A stretch of 64,000 bases of DNA from Massilia arenae (GCF_008014745.1 NZ_VPFD01000020.1:56034-120033); one strand, 5' to 3'; positions 27,601-37,084 are shown, counted from the first letter of the stretch. The notes: generated by a model not told the origin, from the sequence alone. Numbers and translations: made by a program.

Positions 27601-27727
27601 ATTGTGTCTCCTCCGTAAGCCGTCTGGGTGTTTGCGGCATGGGGCCCGTCGTTCCATGCCTCTTTTGGGCAGGAATCGCGGGGTGTTCGAAAAGAGTAGT
27701 TTCTAGATGCAATATCGTCAATCACCA

Positions 27728-27749
27728 AATGATCAATTGACTGATTATT
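27728..27749. promoter_or_regulatory. operator in the rhaR-rhaD region, TCA-N6-TGA type, site 1
   Basis: AATGATCA (27728-27735), N6, TGATTATT (27742-27749); the halves agree as inverted repeats at seven of eight positions. Its right half is also the start of a direct repeat: TGATTATTTCCCCGCGTTG at 27742-27760 recurs with two differences as TGATTGTTTCCGCGTTG at 27820-27836. Direct repeats are common binding sites of DeoR proteins, so RhaR may use them while another regulator uses the palindromes. Confidence 0.5.
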
Positions 27750-27778
27750 TCCCCGCGTTGCAGCGCACAAACGCTCAA

Positions 27779-27800
27779 ATCGATCAAGTCGGTGATTGAT
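27779..27800. promoter_or_regulatory. operator in the rhaR-rhaD region, TCA-N6-TGA type, site 2
   Basis: ATCGATCA (27779-27786), N6, TGATTGAT (27793-27800), seven of eight positions symmetric; the right half is identical to that of the site before the GntR gene at 61055. A weaker third TCA-N6-TGA lies at 27806-27827. The whole divergent region (27601-27961) is AT-richer than its surroundings and otherwise holds only the two ribosome sites and unassigned promoter sequence. Confidence 0.55.
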
Positions 27801-27961
27801 TCCTACTTGGTCAGCAAGTTGATTGTTTCCGCGTTGACACCCCGTGGGCCGCTGCTTTCTACTGTCTGCCGATGCCGTAGCGCTGCCCAGGCAGCGTGCG
27901 GACGCAGGACATGGAAGAGACGCATCGATTCGATGACAAAACAATCAACTAGGAGATATTG

Positions 27962-30070
27962 ATGGGCGCTTTGAGCGAAACGAAGCAGCGCGAACCGATC
28001 ACTTCGCGCTGGGATGAAGCCGTCGCGGCCACGCTGAGTGAGCCGGAACTGCTGCTGTACCGGTCCAACCTGCTGGGTTCCGACCTGCGGATCACCAATT
28101 TCGGTGGCGGCAATACCTCGGCCAAGATCGACATGCTCGACCCGCTGTCGGGCGAGCAGGTCGAGGTGCTGTGGGTGAAGGGCTCGGGCGGTGACCTGGG
28201 CAGCATCAAGCTGGATGGCTTCTCGACCCTCTACATGAGCAAGCTGCATGCGCTCAAGGGACGCTACCGCGGCCTCGAACTCGAGGACGAGATGGTCGGC
28301 TACCTGCCGCACTGCACCTTCAACCTGAACCCGCGCGCGGCCAGCATCGACACGCCGCTGCACGCCTATATCGCACGGCGCCACGTCGATCACATGCACC
28401 CGGATGCCTGCATCGCGATCGCCGCCTGCAAGAACAGCAAGGAACTCACCGCGAAGATCTTCGAGGGCGAGCTGGGTTGGCTGCCGTGGCAGCGTCCGGG
28501 CTACGACCTGGGCCTGAAGCTCGAAGCGGTCTCGCAGGCGAACCCGCAACTGAAAGGGATCATCCTCGAAGGCCACGGCCTGTTCACCTGGGGCGATACC
28601 TCGCAGTCGTGCTACGAAACCACGCTGGCCATCATCAAGCGCGCCGAGGATTGGCTGGCGCAGAACATCCAGCAGCCGGTGTTCGGCGGCCAGGCCAGCC
28701 CGATCCTGCCGGCGTCCGAACGCGCGGCGCTGGCGGCGCGCCTGATGCCACTCCTGCGCGGCAAGATCAGCAAGGACGAGTACAAGCTCGGTCACTTCGA
28801 CGACAGCGACGCCGTGCTCGAATTCGTGAGCAGCGCCCACCTGGCGCCGCTGGCCGCGCTGGGCACCTCGTGCCCGGATCACTTCTTGCGCACCAAGATT
28901 CGCCCGCTGGTGCTGGACTTCGACCCAAGCGCACCTGATTTCGAGCGCCTGGCCGCGAGTCTCGACCAGGCCCTGGTCGACTACCGCGCCGACTACACCG
29001 CATACTATGAGCGCTGCAAGCGCGCCACCAGCCCGAAGGTCCGCGACGCCAATCCGATCATCTACCTGATCCCGGGCGTGGGCATGCTGTCGTTCGCGAA
29101 GGACAAGGCCACCGCGCGCATCGCCGGCGAGTTCTACGTCAACGCCATCAATGTGATGCGCGGCGCGAACGGCGTCGACACCTATGTTGGCCTGCCGGAA
29201 CAGGAAGCCTTCGACATCGAGTACTGGCTGCTCGAAGAAGCCAAACTGCAGCGCATGCCCAAGCCGAAAAGCCTGGCCGGACGCATCGCGCTGGTGACCG
29301 GCGGCGCCGGCGGCATCGGCCAGGCGGTCGCGCGCCAGCTGCTGCAGGAGGGCGCCTGCGTGATGCTGACCGATATCGATCCCGAGGCGCTCGAGCAGGC
29401 CGGCAAGGACCTGGTCAAGGTGGCCGGCAAGGACAGCATCGGCACCGTGCGCGCCAACATCACCAGCGAGGATGAAGTGGCCGGCATCCTGGAAGCGGCG
29501 GCGCTGCGCTTCGGCGGTGTCGACCTCCTGATCTCGAACGCCGGTATCGCATCGGCGGCGCCGCTGGACGAGACCACGCTGGACATCTGGAAGCGCAACC
29601 AGGACATCCTCGTCACCGGCTATTTCCTGGCTTCCCGCGCGGCCTTCCGCATCATGAAGCAGCAAGGGCTGGGCGGCAGCATGGTCTTCGTCGGCAGCAA
29701 GAACGGCCTGGTGGCGTCCGCCGGCGCCTCGGCCTACTGCACCGCCAAGGCGGCCGAGCTGCACCTGGCGCGTTGCGTGGCGCTGGAAGGCGCCGAGCAC
29801 GGCATCCGCGTCAACGTGGTCAATCCCGACGCCGTGATCCGCGGCTCGCGCATCTGGGACGGCAAGTGGAAGGAAGAACGCGCCGCCTCCAACAAGATCG
29901 AAGCCGACGACGTCGAGGAGTTCTACCGCAAGCGCAGCATGCTCAAGCTGTCGGTGCTGCCGGAAGATATCGCCGAAGCCGTGTACTTCTTCGCCAGCGA
30001 CAAGTCGGGCAAGAGCACCGGCAACATCCTGAACGTGGATGCCGGCAATGCCGCGGCCTTCACGCGCTGA
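27962..30070 (+). CDS. rhaD: bifunctional rhamnulose-1-phosphate aldolase / lactaldehyde dehydrogenase RhaD
   Basis: A 702-residue fusion. Residues about 1-420 are a class II aldolase with the metal-binding cluster HVDHMHPD and ILEGHGLFTWG; residues about 435-700 are a short-chain dehydrogenase with VTGGAGGIGQ and the catalytic Tyr-Lys of YCTAKAAEL. In this two-enzyme form rhamnulose-1-phosphate is split to dihydroxyacetone phosphate and L-lactaldehyde, and the aldehyde is oxidised to L-lactate. AGGAG at 27951-27955 sets the ATG at 27962. It starts the rhaDIU operon, divergent from rhaR. Confidence 0.92.
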   Translation: MGALSETKQREPITSRWDEAVAATLSEPELLLYRSNLLGSDLRITNFGGGNTSAKIDMLDPLSGEQVEVLWVKGSGGDLGSIKLDGFSTLYMSKLHALKGRYRGLELEDEMVGYLPHCTFNLNPRAASIDTPLHAYIARRHVDHMHPDACIAIAACKNSKELTAKIFEGELGWLPWQRPGYDLGLKLEAVSQANPQLKGIILEGHGLFTWGDTSQSCYETTLAIIKRAEDWLAQNIQQPVFGGQASPILPASERAALAARLMPLLRGKISKDEYKLGHFDDSDAVLEFVSSAHLAPLAALGTSCPDHFLRTKIRPLVLDFDPSAPDFERLAASLDQALVDYRADYTAYYERCKRATSPKVRDANPIIYLIPGVGMLSFAKDKATARIAGEFYVNAINVMRGANGVDTYVGLPEQEAFDIEYWLLEEAKLQRMPKPKSLAGRIALVTGGAGGIGQAVARQLLQEGACVMLTDIDPEALEQAGKDLVKVAGKDSIGTVRANITSEDEVAGILEAAALRFGGVDLLISNAGIASAAPLDETTLDIWKRNQDILVTGYFLASRAAFRIMKQQGLGGSMVFVGSKNGLVASAGASAYCTAKAAELHLARCVALEGAEHGIRVNVVNPDAVIRGSRIWDGKWKEERAASNKIEADDVEEFYRKRSMLKLSVLPEDIAEAVYFFASDKSGKSTGNILNVDAGNAAAFTR

Positions 30071-30119
30071 CCGCGACCGATACGCTAAGATAGCAGGACA
30101 TCACAACAAGCCGGGACGC

Positions 30120-30165
30120 CGACCCTAGAGGGTCGCGTCACCGGTCATCGGCGGCTTATGCCGCC
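30120..30165 (+). promoter_or_regulatory. two small hairpins between rhaD and rhaI
   Basis: The 113-bp gap contains CGACCCT-AG-AGGGTCG (30120-30135) and GGCGGC-TTAT-GCCGCC (30150-30165), neither with a T-tract. The second stops six bases before the AAGGAG of rhaI. They may set mRNA stability or processing between the two cistrons; the role is not known. Confidence 0.4.
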
Positions 30166-30183
30166 AGCATCAAGGAGACGAGA

Positions 30184-31479
30184 ATGACAAGCGTTATCGA
30201 CGCTGGCCTGGTCGCGGACCAGAACGCCAAACTGGACGCGCAACTGCAGGCCGACTACGAGGGATTGGGCGGCATGCTGGCGCGCCGCGGCCTGGACATC
30301 GACAAACTGACCGCGCTGGCGCAGACCTTCGCCGTGGCGGTGCCCAGCTGGGGCGCCGGTACCGGCGGCACGCGTTTCGCGCGCTTCCCGGGCCGCGGCG
30401 AGCCGCGCAATGTGTTCGAGAAGCTGGAAGACTGCGCCGTCATCCACCAGCTGACCCGCGCCACCCCGAGCGTGTCGCCGCACTTCCCGTGGGACAAACC
30501 GACCGACGCATCGGAGCTGCGCGACACGGCCAAGGCGCTGGGCTTGGCCTTCGACGCGGTCAATTCGAATACCTTCCAGGACCAGCAGGGCCAGGAGCAG
30601 AGCTATAAATTCGGCAGCCTCACCTCGACCAGCGCCGCCGTGCGCGCGCAGGCGGTGGCCCACAACATCGAATGCATCGAGATCGGCCGTGCGATCGGCT
30701 CGCAGGCGCTGACGGTGTGGGTCGGCGATGGCGCCAACTTCCCCGGCCAGCATAATCTTCGCGGCGCGCTGGAACGCTACCTGGACAGCATGCGCGAGAT
30801 CTACGCCGCGCTGCCGAGCGACTGGAACGTGTTCATCGAACACAAGCTGTTCGAGCCGGCGTTCTACGCCACCACCATCGCCGACTGGGGCACCAGCTTC
30901 GCCTGCGCCACCGAGCTGGGACCGAAGGCCAAGTGCCTGGTCGACTTGGGCCATCATGCGCCGAACACGAATATCGAGATGATCGTGGCGCGCCTGGCGC
31001 AGTTCGGCAAGCTTGGCGGCTTCCACTTCAACGACAGCAAGTACGGCGACGACGACCTGGATTCTGGCTCGATCAATCCGTTCCAGCTGTTCCTGGTGTT
31101 TAACGAGCTGGCCGACGCGGCGCGCCGCGAGGGCGACGCCTTCAAGCCAGCCTATATGCTCGACCAGTCGCACAATGTGACCGACCCGATCGAGAGCCTG
31201 ATGAGCAGCGCGGGCGAGGTGCAGCGCGCCTTCGTGCAGTCGGCCCTGGTCGACCGCGCCGTTCTGGCCGGCCTGCAGGAGCAGAACGACGTGCTGGAAG
31301 CGGCGCAGACGCTGAAGCGCGCCTTCCGCACCGACGTCAGCCCGATCCTGGCGATGGCGCGGGTGCGTGCCGGCGGCGCCGCCGATCCAGTGGCCTGCTA
31401 CCGCGCCAGCGGCTACCGCGATCGCGTGGCCGGCCTGCGCCCGGCAAAGGCCGGCGCCAGCGGCAGCGGGATCGTCTGA
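30184..31479 (+). CDS. rhaI: L-rhamnose isomerase RhaI (rhizobial/Pseudomonas type)
   Basis: TIM-barrel isomerase of 431 residues that turns L-rhamnose into L-rhamnulose. It belongs to the xylose-isomerase-like type rather than to the E. coli RhaA type: VWVGDGANFPGQHN, EHKLFEPAFYATTIADWGTS, LVDLGHHAPNTNIE and GGFHFNDSKYGDDD carry the metal-binding Glu, Asp and His residues. AAGGAG is placed seven bases before the ATG. It lies between rhaD and the mutarotase gene, two bases from the latter. Confidence 0.93.
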   Translation: MTSVIDAGLVADQNAKLDAQLQADYEGLGGMLARRGLDIDKLTALAQTFAVAVPSWGAGTGGTRFARFPGRGEPRNVFEKLEDCAVIHQLTRATPSVSPHFPWDKPTDASELRDTAKALGLAFDAVNSNTFQDQQGQEQSYKFGSLTSTSAAVRAQAVAHNIECIEIGRAIGSQALTVWVGDGANFPGQHNLRGALERYLDSMREIYAALPSDWNVFIEHKLFEPAFYATTIADWGTSFACATELGPKAKCLVDLGHHAPNTNIEMIVARLAQFGKLGGFHFNDSKYGDDDLDSGSINPFQLFLVFNELADAARREGDAFKPAYMLDQSHNVTDPIESLMSSAGEVQRAFVQSALVDRAVLAGLQEQNDVLEAAQTLKRAFRTDVSPILAMARVRAGGAADPVACYRASGYRDRVAGLRPAKAGASGSGIV

Positions 31480-31481
31480 CC

Positions 31482-31805
31482 ATGACCGTTCACGCCACGC
31501 GGGCCTTCCGCATGAAGCTCAAGGCCGGCAATGAGGCGGAGTATCGTCGCCGGCACGATGCCATCTGGCCCGAGCTGGCCGCGCTGTTATCCGGCGCCGG
31601 CATCCACGATTATGCGATCTTCCTCGACGAAGCGACGCTCGACCTGTTCGCGGTGATGAAGCTGCGCCCTGGGCACGATCTGGGGCCGCTGCCCGATCAT
31701 CCGGTGATGCGCAAATGGTGGGACTACATGGCCGACTTGATGGAGGTCGAACCGGGTAACCGGCCGAAGGAGTGGCCGCTGACCCAGGTGTTTCATCTGG
31801 CTTGA
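31482..31805 (+). CDS. rhaU: L-rhamnose mutarotase
   Basis: A 107-residue ferredoxin-like mutarotase that interconverts alpha- and beta-L-rhamnose (called RhaU in rhizobia, RhaM in E. coli). Typical features are the early His (TVHATRAFRMKLKAG), the YRRRHDAIWPEL helix with its catalytic His, and the terminal MRKWWDYMADLMEVEPGNRP. It follows rhaI after two bases and is closed by a strong terminator. In Rhizobium this gene sits in the transporter operon; here it is with rhaDI. Confidence 0.93.
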   Translation: MTVHATRAFRMKLKAGNEAEYRRRHDAIWPELAALLSGAGIHDYAIFLDEATLDLFAVMKLRPGHDLGPLPDHPVMRKWWDYMADLMEVEPGNRPKEWPLTQVFHLA

Positions 31806-31821
31806 TTCAGATTGATCCGAC

Positions 31822-31846
31822 GGCCTGGCATTGCCAGGCCTTTTTT
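31822..31846 (+). terminator. intrinsic terminator of the rhaDIU operon
   Basis: GGCCTGG, five-base loop, CCAGGCC, then six T (31841-31846). It lies 16 bp after the mutarotase stop and works on the plus strand only; the convergent PL22-like gene stops ten bases further. Confidence 0.92.
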
Positions 31847-31855
31847 CTATCCGGG

Positions 31856-33205
31856 TCAGCGCACCGGGAAGCTGCGTTCGAGCCAGGCCTTCGGCACCGG
31901 CACCACCACGATATTCATCGAGCGGCCGTCTTCCGACAGCATGGCCGACTGGATCTGGATGCGGGTGCCGTCGGCATTGAAGGTCGGGTGCGGATGGTCG
32001 GCCGCGGTGGTCTTGTGGCCGGTGGTGAGCATCATCATCTCGCGGTTGCGGCGGTCGATCAGGTAGACGCTGCGGCTGAAGTCATCGCCAACGGCGAAAC
32101 GGCCGTCGCTCGAGCCATGCACGTGCCACAGGCCGCTGCCCGATTCGGTCTGGCCGACGATCTGCATCTGGCGCGTGCGCAGGTTGACGATCGCCAGGCC
32201 GGTCGGCTTTTCGCGGGTGCCGGTGGCGCCCCAGCCGTCGTCCTGGCCCGGGTTGGCGCCGCCGACATCGGTGGCGGGGCCGGCCACGGACGCCGCCGCG
32301 CCGGGAATCGCGCGGTGGCCCATGATCGCCATCGCCACTTCGTCCTTCGAGATCACCGCTTCGTGCGTGACCCATTCGTACGGCGCTTCCGGATACAGCG
32401 GACGCAGGCCGCTGCCGTCGGCGCGCACGGTCCAGGTGCGCTGCGGCGACTTGCCGCCGGTCTCCCAGCAGAACACGATCTCGCCCGGATTCCACAGATT
32501 GGCCTGAATGTGGCCGACCTGGAACGGCACCGAGACCACATGCTTGATTTCGCCGGTGCGCACGTTCAGGCGCGCAATGCCTTGCGGGCCGGCGCCCATC
32601 TTGCGCGGGCCGAAGGCCGGCTCGATCTTCGTGCCCGGCGCCAGGTGCTTGGCGGCCTGGCCCGGGCCAACCTTGAAGTAGACCCACTCTTCATCGGCGT
32701 CGAGCGCGAGGTCGCCGCCGGCTTCCAGTTCGGCCGGCAGGTTCGAGACTACGCGCTGGTAGGTCGCCGCGGGCTGCATGCGCTTGGCGGCGCTGTCGGC
32801 CAGAACCCGCGCCAGGTCGGTTTCTACGATCTGCAAACCAGCATCTGCCTTGCGCATGTAGTACAGCTTCATCGACTTCTGCGCCAGGTTCAGCATGCCG
32901 GTGTAGCCGCCTTCGGTCACCTGCACCAGGTCGCCCGTCGCTTCGTTCACCGCCAGCGCCTCGCTGCCGGCCAGGCGCGAGCGGAACACCAGCCACTTGC
33001 CGTCGGCTGTCCATTGCGGGTGGGTCGGATAGATCTTCGAATCGCCGTGCGGTTTGCTGGTCAGGAAGGTCAGTTCGGTGCCGGTGACCGGATCCTTGAC
33101 GAGCTTGCGCTCGGAGGGAAAGCGTTTGCCGATCTGGGCCGAGGCGTCGGCGCACAGCAGCAGCGCGACGGCCAGGCCGATCGCGGAATGCATGAGGGGT
33201 CGCAT
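31856..33205 (-). CDS. oligogalacturonate lyase-like protein (PL22 type beta-propeller), secreted
   Basis: A 449-residue seven-bladed propeller protein. The start MRPLMHSAIGLAVALLLC has GGAG on the complement and a signal peptide ending ASAQ. It resembles oligogalacturonide lyase: EWVTHEAVISKDEVA, LWHVHGSSDGRFAVGDD, and the HPHP motif (ADHPHPTFNADG), whose two His bind the metal in PL22 enzymes. Known PL22 proteins cleave short oligogalacturonides, mostly in the cytoplasm; a secreted form could act on oligosaccharides in the periplasm. It is divergent from the CE12-GH105 pair, with a shared control region. Confidence 0.8.
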   Translation of the reverse strand: MRPLMHSAIGLAVALLLCADASAQIGKRFPSERKLVKDPVTGTELTFLTSKPHGDSKIYPTHPQWTADGKWLVFRSRLAGSEALAVNEATGDLVQVTEGGYTGMLNLAQKSMKLYYMRKADAGLQIVETDLARVLADSAAKRMQPAATYQRVVSNLPAELEAGGDLALDADEEWVYFKVGPGQAAKHLAPGTKIEPAFGPRKMGAGPQGIARLNVRTGEIKHVVSVPFQVGHIQANLWNPGEIVFCWETGGKSPQRTWTVRADGSGLRPLYPEAPYEWVTHEAVISKDEVAMAIMGHRAIPGAAASVAGPATDVGGANPGQDDGWGATGTREKPTGLAIVNLRTRQMQIVGQTESGSGLWHVHGSSDGRFAVGDDFSRSVYLIDRRNREMMMLTTGHKTTAADHPHPTFNADGTRIQIQSAMLSEDGRSMNIVVVPVPKAWLERSFPVR

Positions 33206-33264
33206 GAGAGTGTCTCCGTCTTGTGGATGTTGTCCGCTCATTGTTACAGTACGAGTTGCTCATT

Positions 33265-33286
33265 TCCAATCATATTGCTGATTCTT
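33265..33286. promoter_or_regulatory. operator between PL22-like gene and CE12 gene, TCA-N6-TGA type
   Basis: TCCAATCA (33265-33272), N6, TGATTCTT (33279-33286), with the inner five bases of each half (AATCA/TGATT) symmetric. It lies in the 156-bp divergent region, 60 bp from one start and 76 bp from the other, and so could control both the lyase and the esterase-GH105 operon. Confidence 0.45.
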
Positions 33287-33361
33287 TCTGCGTATTGACC
33301 GCCGTGGTTGATCGCGCCGCATAGAATCTGCCTATAACAACGACCGACGGAGACCGTGGCA

Positions 33362-35635
33362 ATGACTGTTTCGCGCGCACTGCAGCGGGTATTCGCATGG
33401 CTGGTATTGGCCTGCGCCATGGCGCCGGTCCATGCACAAGGCCAGGCGGCTGCTGTGAACACCGACCCTGCGCGCGCACAGGTCGTGCTGCCGGAACCCG
33501 CCAACCCGGCCCTGCCTTCGATCATCCTGATCGGCGACTCCACCGTGCGCAACGGCCATGACGACGGCCAGGGCAAGGGCGCGCAGGGGCAGTGGGGCTG
33601 GGGGAATCCGCTGGCCGCCCACGTCGATGCGGCGCGCGTCAATCTGGTAAACCGCGCCGTGGGCGGGCTGTCCAGCCGTACTTACATAAGCAGCGGACAT
33701 TGGGAGCGCACGCTGGCCCTGGTCAAGGCGGGCGACGTCGTTATCATGCAGTTCGGGCACAACGATGCGTCGCCGGTCAACGACGACAAGCGTGCGCGCG
33801 GCACGATCCGTGGCGTGGGTGACGAGTCCACAGAGATCGACAATCTCCTGACCGGCAAGCGCGAGACGGTGCACAGCTACGGCTGGTACCTGCGCAAGTT
33901 CATCGCCGACATCCGCGCCAAGGGGGCAACGCCGTTCGTGGCCTCGCTGGTCCCGCGCAAGGCCTGGAACGACGATGGGGGCAAGGTGCGCCGCAACCGA
34001 GCCGATTACGCGGGCTGGGCAGCCGAGGTGGCGCGCAGCGAACAGGTGGGCTTCATCGACCTGAATGAGATCGTGGCGGCTCGCTACGATGCAATGGGGC
34101 GTGACGCCGTCATGGCGCTGTTTCCGGTCACCGTGCCGGACGAGCGCGTCCACACTAACTGGGCCGGCGCGGTCCTGAACGCCCAGGTCGTGGCGACCGA
34201 GCTGGCAAAGCTGGGCGACCCGCGCATGAAGATTTTCCTGAAACCGATGGACGACGTCCGGCCGGTGGTCGATGCGCGCACCGTGCGCGACGAGGTTGCG
34301 CGCGATCCGACCCTGCCAACCCTGATCCTGGTCGGCGATTCCACCGTCAAGAGCGGTGGACAGAATGGGGCGATCGGTTGGGGCGAGCGCATCGCGCCTT
34401 ACTTCGACGCCGGCAAGATCAATGTCGTCAATGCTGCGATCGGCGGTCGCAGCAGCCGCACCTTCTTCACCGAGGGCCGCTGGGAGCGGGTCAGGGCGCA
34501 GCTCAAGCGCGGCGACGTGGTGCTGATCCAGTTCGGCCATAACGACGGAGGCCGCATCGGCGACCCGGCCTCGAAGAATCGTGCCTCCGCACCCGGCATC
34601 GGCCCCGAGACGGTCGAGGACACACGACCGGACGGCAGCAAGGAGCAGGTGCACAGTTTCGGCTGGTATATGGCGCGCTACGTCACCGACGCCAGGGAAA
34701 AGGGCGCCACCGTCGTCATCGCCGCGCCCATCCCGCACCGCGACAAGTGGCAGGGCGAGCGTGATTTTGCCAATTTCGCCGACTGGGGCCGGCAGGTGGC
34801 CCAGGCTGGCGGCGCCCACTTCATGGATTTGACGATGCTGGTCTCGGACGCCTATCGCGAGGTCGGCGCGGCGACGGTCGACACCTTCTTCTCGGACGCC
34901 CGCACCCATACCAATGCCGCCGGCGCCGAGTTCAATGCGCGCCAGGTCGTCGCAGGCCTCGCAGCGCTGCCGGGTAACCCGCTGGACGCTTATTTTTCGC
35001 CGCAAGCGTGCGTGCGCTGGGGCGAGCGCGGCGCCTTGCTCCATCAGGATGATTTCAATGGCTCCTTGACCGGCTATGTAAGCGAGTATGCGCGCAAACC
35101 CGGCAACGTCGTCGCCAACCGCAACGGGCGCCTGTTGATCGACGTCGATTCGGGCGCCACCGTGTGGCTCGACAAGCCCCTGTCGGGCAACCTCCTGATC
35201 GCCTACACGCGCCGGGTGGTGATGGACGGCGGACCGAACGACCGCCTGTCGGACCTGAACCAGTTCTGGATGGCGCGCGATCCGGCGCGCGATTCGCTTT
35301 TCACCCGCTCCGGCAAATTCGAGGACTACGACGACCTGGAGCTGTACTACGCTGGCATAGGCGGCAACGGCAACACGACCACGCGCATGCGGCGCTACGG
35401 CGGGGGCGATCGCGCCCTGGTCGCTGAACGACTTGGCCGCGACGAGCTGCTGGAGGCGAACCGCGATTACCGGATCGAGATCGCCGTGCGCCACGGCTGC
35501 ACGCGCATGTGCGTGGACGGCCGTGACGTCTTCACCTATTACGACCCGCAGCCGTTCACGCGCGGGTATTTCGGTTTCCGCACCACGTGGTCGCGCCAGA
35601 CCATCGACGGACTGACCATCCACCAAATCCAATAA
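33362..35635 (+). CDS. tandem CE12 rhamnogalacturonan acetylesterase with C-terminal DUF6250-like domain
   Basis: A secreted 757-residue protein with two complete SGNH esterase domains in a row. Domain 1 (about 50-290) has IGDST with Ser60, GGLSSRT, QFGHND and the final VHTNWAG. Domain 2 (about 315-535) has VGDST with Ser327, GGRSSRT, QFGHND and THTNAAG. Both keep the Ser, Gly, Asn and His of the active site. Residues about 555-757 (DDFNGSL... GYFGFRTTWSRQTIDGLTIH) form a beta-sandwich like DUF6250. It should remove acetyl groups from rhamnogalacturonan. The ATG at 33362 is chosen over a GTG at 33356 because GGAG is nine bases before it. Confidence 0.87.
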   Translation: MTVSRALQRVFAWLVLACAMAPVHAQGQAAAVNTDPARAQVVLPEPANPALPSIILIGDSTVRNGHDDGQGKGAQGQWGWGNPLAAHVDAARVNLVNRAVGGLSSRTYISSGHWERTLALVKAGDVVIMQFGHNDASPVNDDKRARGTIRGVGDESTEIDNLLTGKRETVHSYGWYLRKFIADIRAKGATPFVASLVPRKAWNDDGGKVRRNRADYAGWAAEVARSEQVGFIDLNEIVAARYDAMGRDAVMALFPVTVPDERVHTNWAGAVLNAQVVATELAKLGDPRMKIFLKPMDDVRPVVDARTVRDEVARDPTLPTLILVGDSTVKSGGQNGAIGWGERIAPYFDAGKINVVNAAIGGRSSRTFFTEGRWERVRAQLKRGDVVLIQFGHNDGGRIGDPASKNRASAPGIGPETVEDTRPDGSKEQVHSFGWYMARYVTDAREKGATVVIAAPIPHRDKWQGERDFANFADWGRQVAQAGGAHFMDLTMLVSDAYREVGAATVDTFFSDARTHTNAAGAEFNARQVVAGLAALPGNPLDAYFSPQACVRWGERGALLHQDDFNGSLTGYVSEYARKPGNVVANRNGRLLIDVDSGATVWLDKPLSGNLLIAYTRRVVMDGGPNDRLSDLNQFWMARDPARDSLFTRSGKFEDYDDLELYYAGIGGNGNTTTRMRRYGGGDRALVAERLGRDELLEANRDYRIEIAVRHGCTRMCVDGRDVFTYYDPQPFTRGYFGFRTTWSRQTIDGLTIHQIQ

Positions 35636-35650
35636 AAGGAGACACAAGCA

Positions 35651-37075
35651 ATGCAATCACCCAAGCCGCGCCACACCATGATGGCCATACTCGTGGCGGG
35701 CCTGTTCCCGTTTTCCCTGGGCGCGATCGCGCAGGACGCGCCGCCGCCGCAGGAAAAAGGGCCGGCCCCGGCCGACGCCATGCTGCATGCGCTCGAAGTG
35801 ACGTACCCGACTCCGTACCGCGCGATGGAAGCGGCCGAAGTCAAGGCCGTGCTCGACCGCGTATTCACGTATCTCGACCGCACCACGCCAGCGGAACTGA
35901 TCGACAAGACCACGGGCGCCGCCATCACCGACGTCGCCAAGGCCAACCCGAATGCGGTGCTCAAACCCGGCGACTTCCGCCTGACCAGCTACGAGTGGGG
36001 CGTGACCTATATCGGTATGCTGGCCGCGGCCCAGGCCACGGGCGACGCCCGCTACCAGGATTACGTGACCAAGCGCCACACCCTGCTGTCCCAATTGACC
36101 CGCGCCTACCTGCCGGTGGTGAAGGCCGATGCGCAGAATTCGCATGCGCCGATCAAGAGCTTCCTGAACCCGCATGCGCTGGATGACGCGGGCGCCCTGT
36201 GCCACAGCTTCATGAAGGCCAAGGTGGCCGGCTCGAAGGTCGACTACGGCCAGATGATCGGCGTGTGCGGCGACTTCGTCACCAACAAGGAATACCGCCT
36301 GAAGGACGGCACGCTCGCGCGCGGCGGCCCGGACGGAAAAGGCGGCCGCAAGATGCGCCCGCTGCCGGACACCTTGTGGCTGGACGATATGTTCATGGGC
36401 GTGCCGACCATGGCCTACCTGGGCAAGACCACGGGCGACAGCAAGTACTATGACGACGCGGTGCGCCAGGTGCAGCAGTTCTCCAAGCGCATGTTCAACC
36501 CCAAGCTCGGCATCTACATGCACGGCTACGTCGAGGGCAAGCGCGATCACCCCGAATTGCGCTGGGCCCGCGCCAACGGCTGGGCGGTGATGTCGATGGT
36601 CGAGGTGCTCGAAGTGCTGCCCAAGACCCACAAGGGCTATAACGCCGTGCTCGAGCAGCTGCGCGCACACATCCGCGGCCTGGCCGGCTACCAGACCCGC
36701 GACGGCTTCTGGCACCAGCTGATCGACCGCAACGACACCTACCAGGAGACCTCGGCCACCGCGATCTATGCCTACGCGATCGCGCGCGCGGTCAATCGCG
36801 GCTATGTCGAGCCGGAGATGTACGGACCGATGGCCAACCTGGCCTGGAACGCAGTCGCCAGCAAGGTTACGCAAAACGGCCAGATCGAAGGGATCTGCGT
36901 GGGTACCGGCATGGCGTTCGACCCGGCCTTCTACGCTTATCGGCCGACCAGCGTGAAGGCAGCGCACGGCTACGGTCCGGCCCTGCTGGCCGGCGCCGAG
37001 ATCATCGAGATGAACAAGAAGTTCAAATTCGGCCTGAACGACAGCGGCCTGATGTTCCAGGGCGGCCGCGACTGA
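35651..37075 (+). CDS. GH105 unsaturated rhamnogalacturonyl hydrolase
   Basis: A 474-residue (alpha/alpha)6-barrel enzyme with signal peptide (ends GAIAQ). It removes the unsaturated galacturonic residue left by rhamnogalacturonan lyases. The segment LPDTLWLDDMFMGVPTMAYLG carries the catalytic Asp of the YteR/YesR family, followed by HGYVEGKRDHPELRWARANGWA and QTRDGFWHQLIDRNDTYQETSATAIYAYAIA. The AAGGAGAC ribosome site lies in the 15-bp gap after the CE12 gene, so the two are co-transcribed. Its substrate is the product of the PL11 lyase encoded a few kb away. Confidence 0.92.
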   Translation: MQSPKPRHTMMAILVAGLFPFSLGAIAQDAPPPQEKGPAPADAMLHALEVTYPTPYRAMEAAEVKAVLDRVFTYLDRTTPAELIDKTTGAAITDVAKANPNAVLKPGDFRLTSYEWGVTYIGMLAAAQATGDARYQDYVTKRHTLLSQLTRAYLPVVKADAQNSHAPIKSFLNPHALDDAGALCHSFMKAKVAGSKVDYGQMIGVCGDFVTNKEYRLKDGTLARGGPDGKGGRKMRPLPDTLWLDDMFMGVPTMAYLGKTTGDSKYYDDAVRQVQQFSKRMFNPKLGIYMHGYVEGKRDHPELRWARANGWAVMSMVEVLEVLPKTHKGYNAVLEQLRAHIRGLAGYQTRDGFWHQLIDRNDTYQETSATAIYAYAIARAVNRGYVEPEMYGPMANLAWNAVASKVTQNGQIEGICVGTGMAFDPAFYAYRPTSVKAAHGYGPALLAGAEIIEMNKKFKFGLNDSGLMFQGGRD

Positions 37076-37084
37076 CCTTCACCC

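Noticed and set aside
27806..27827. A third TCA-N6-TGA in the rha control region (and the weak one at 45242)
   Set aside because: The spacing is right, but the outer halves are not symmetric (CTTGGTCA against TGATTGTT), so either may be chance. 27806 is mentioned only in the text; 45242 is listed with low confidence.
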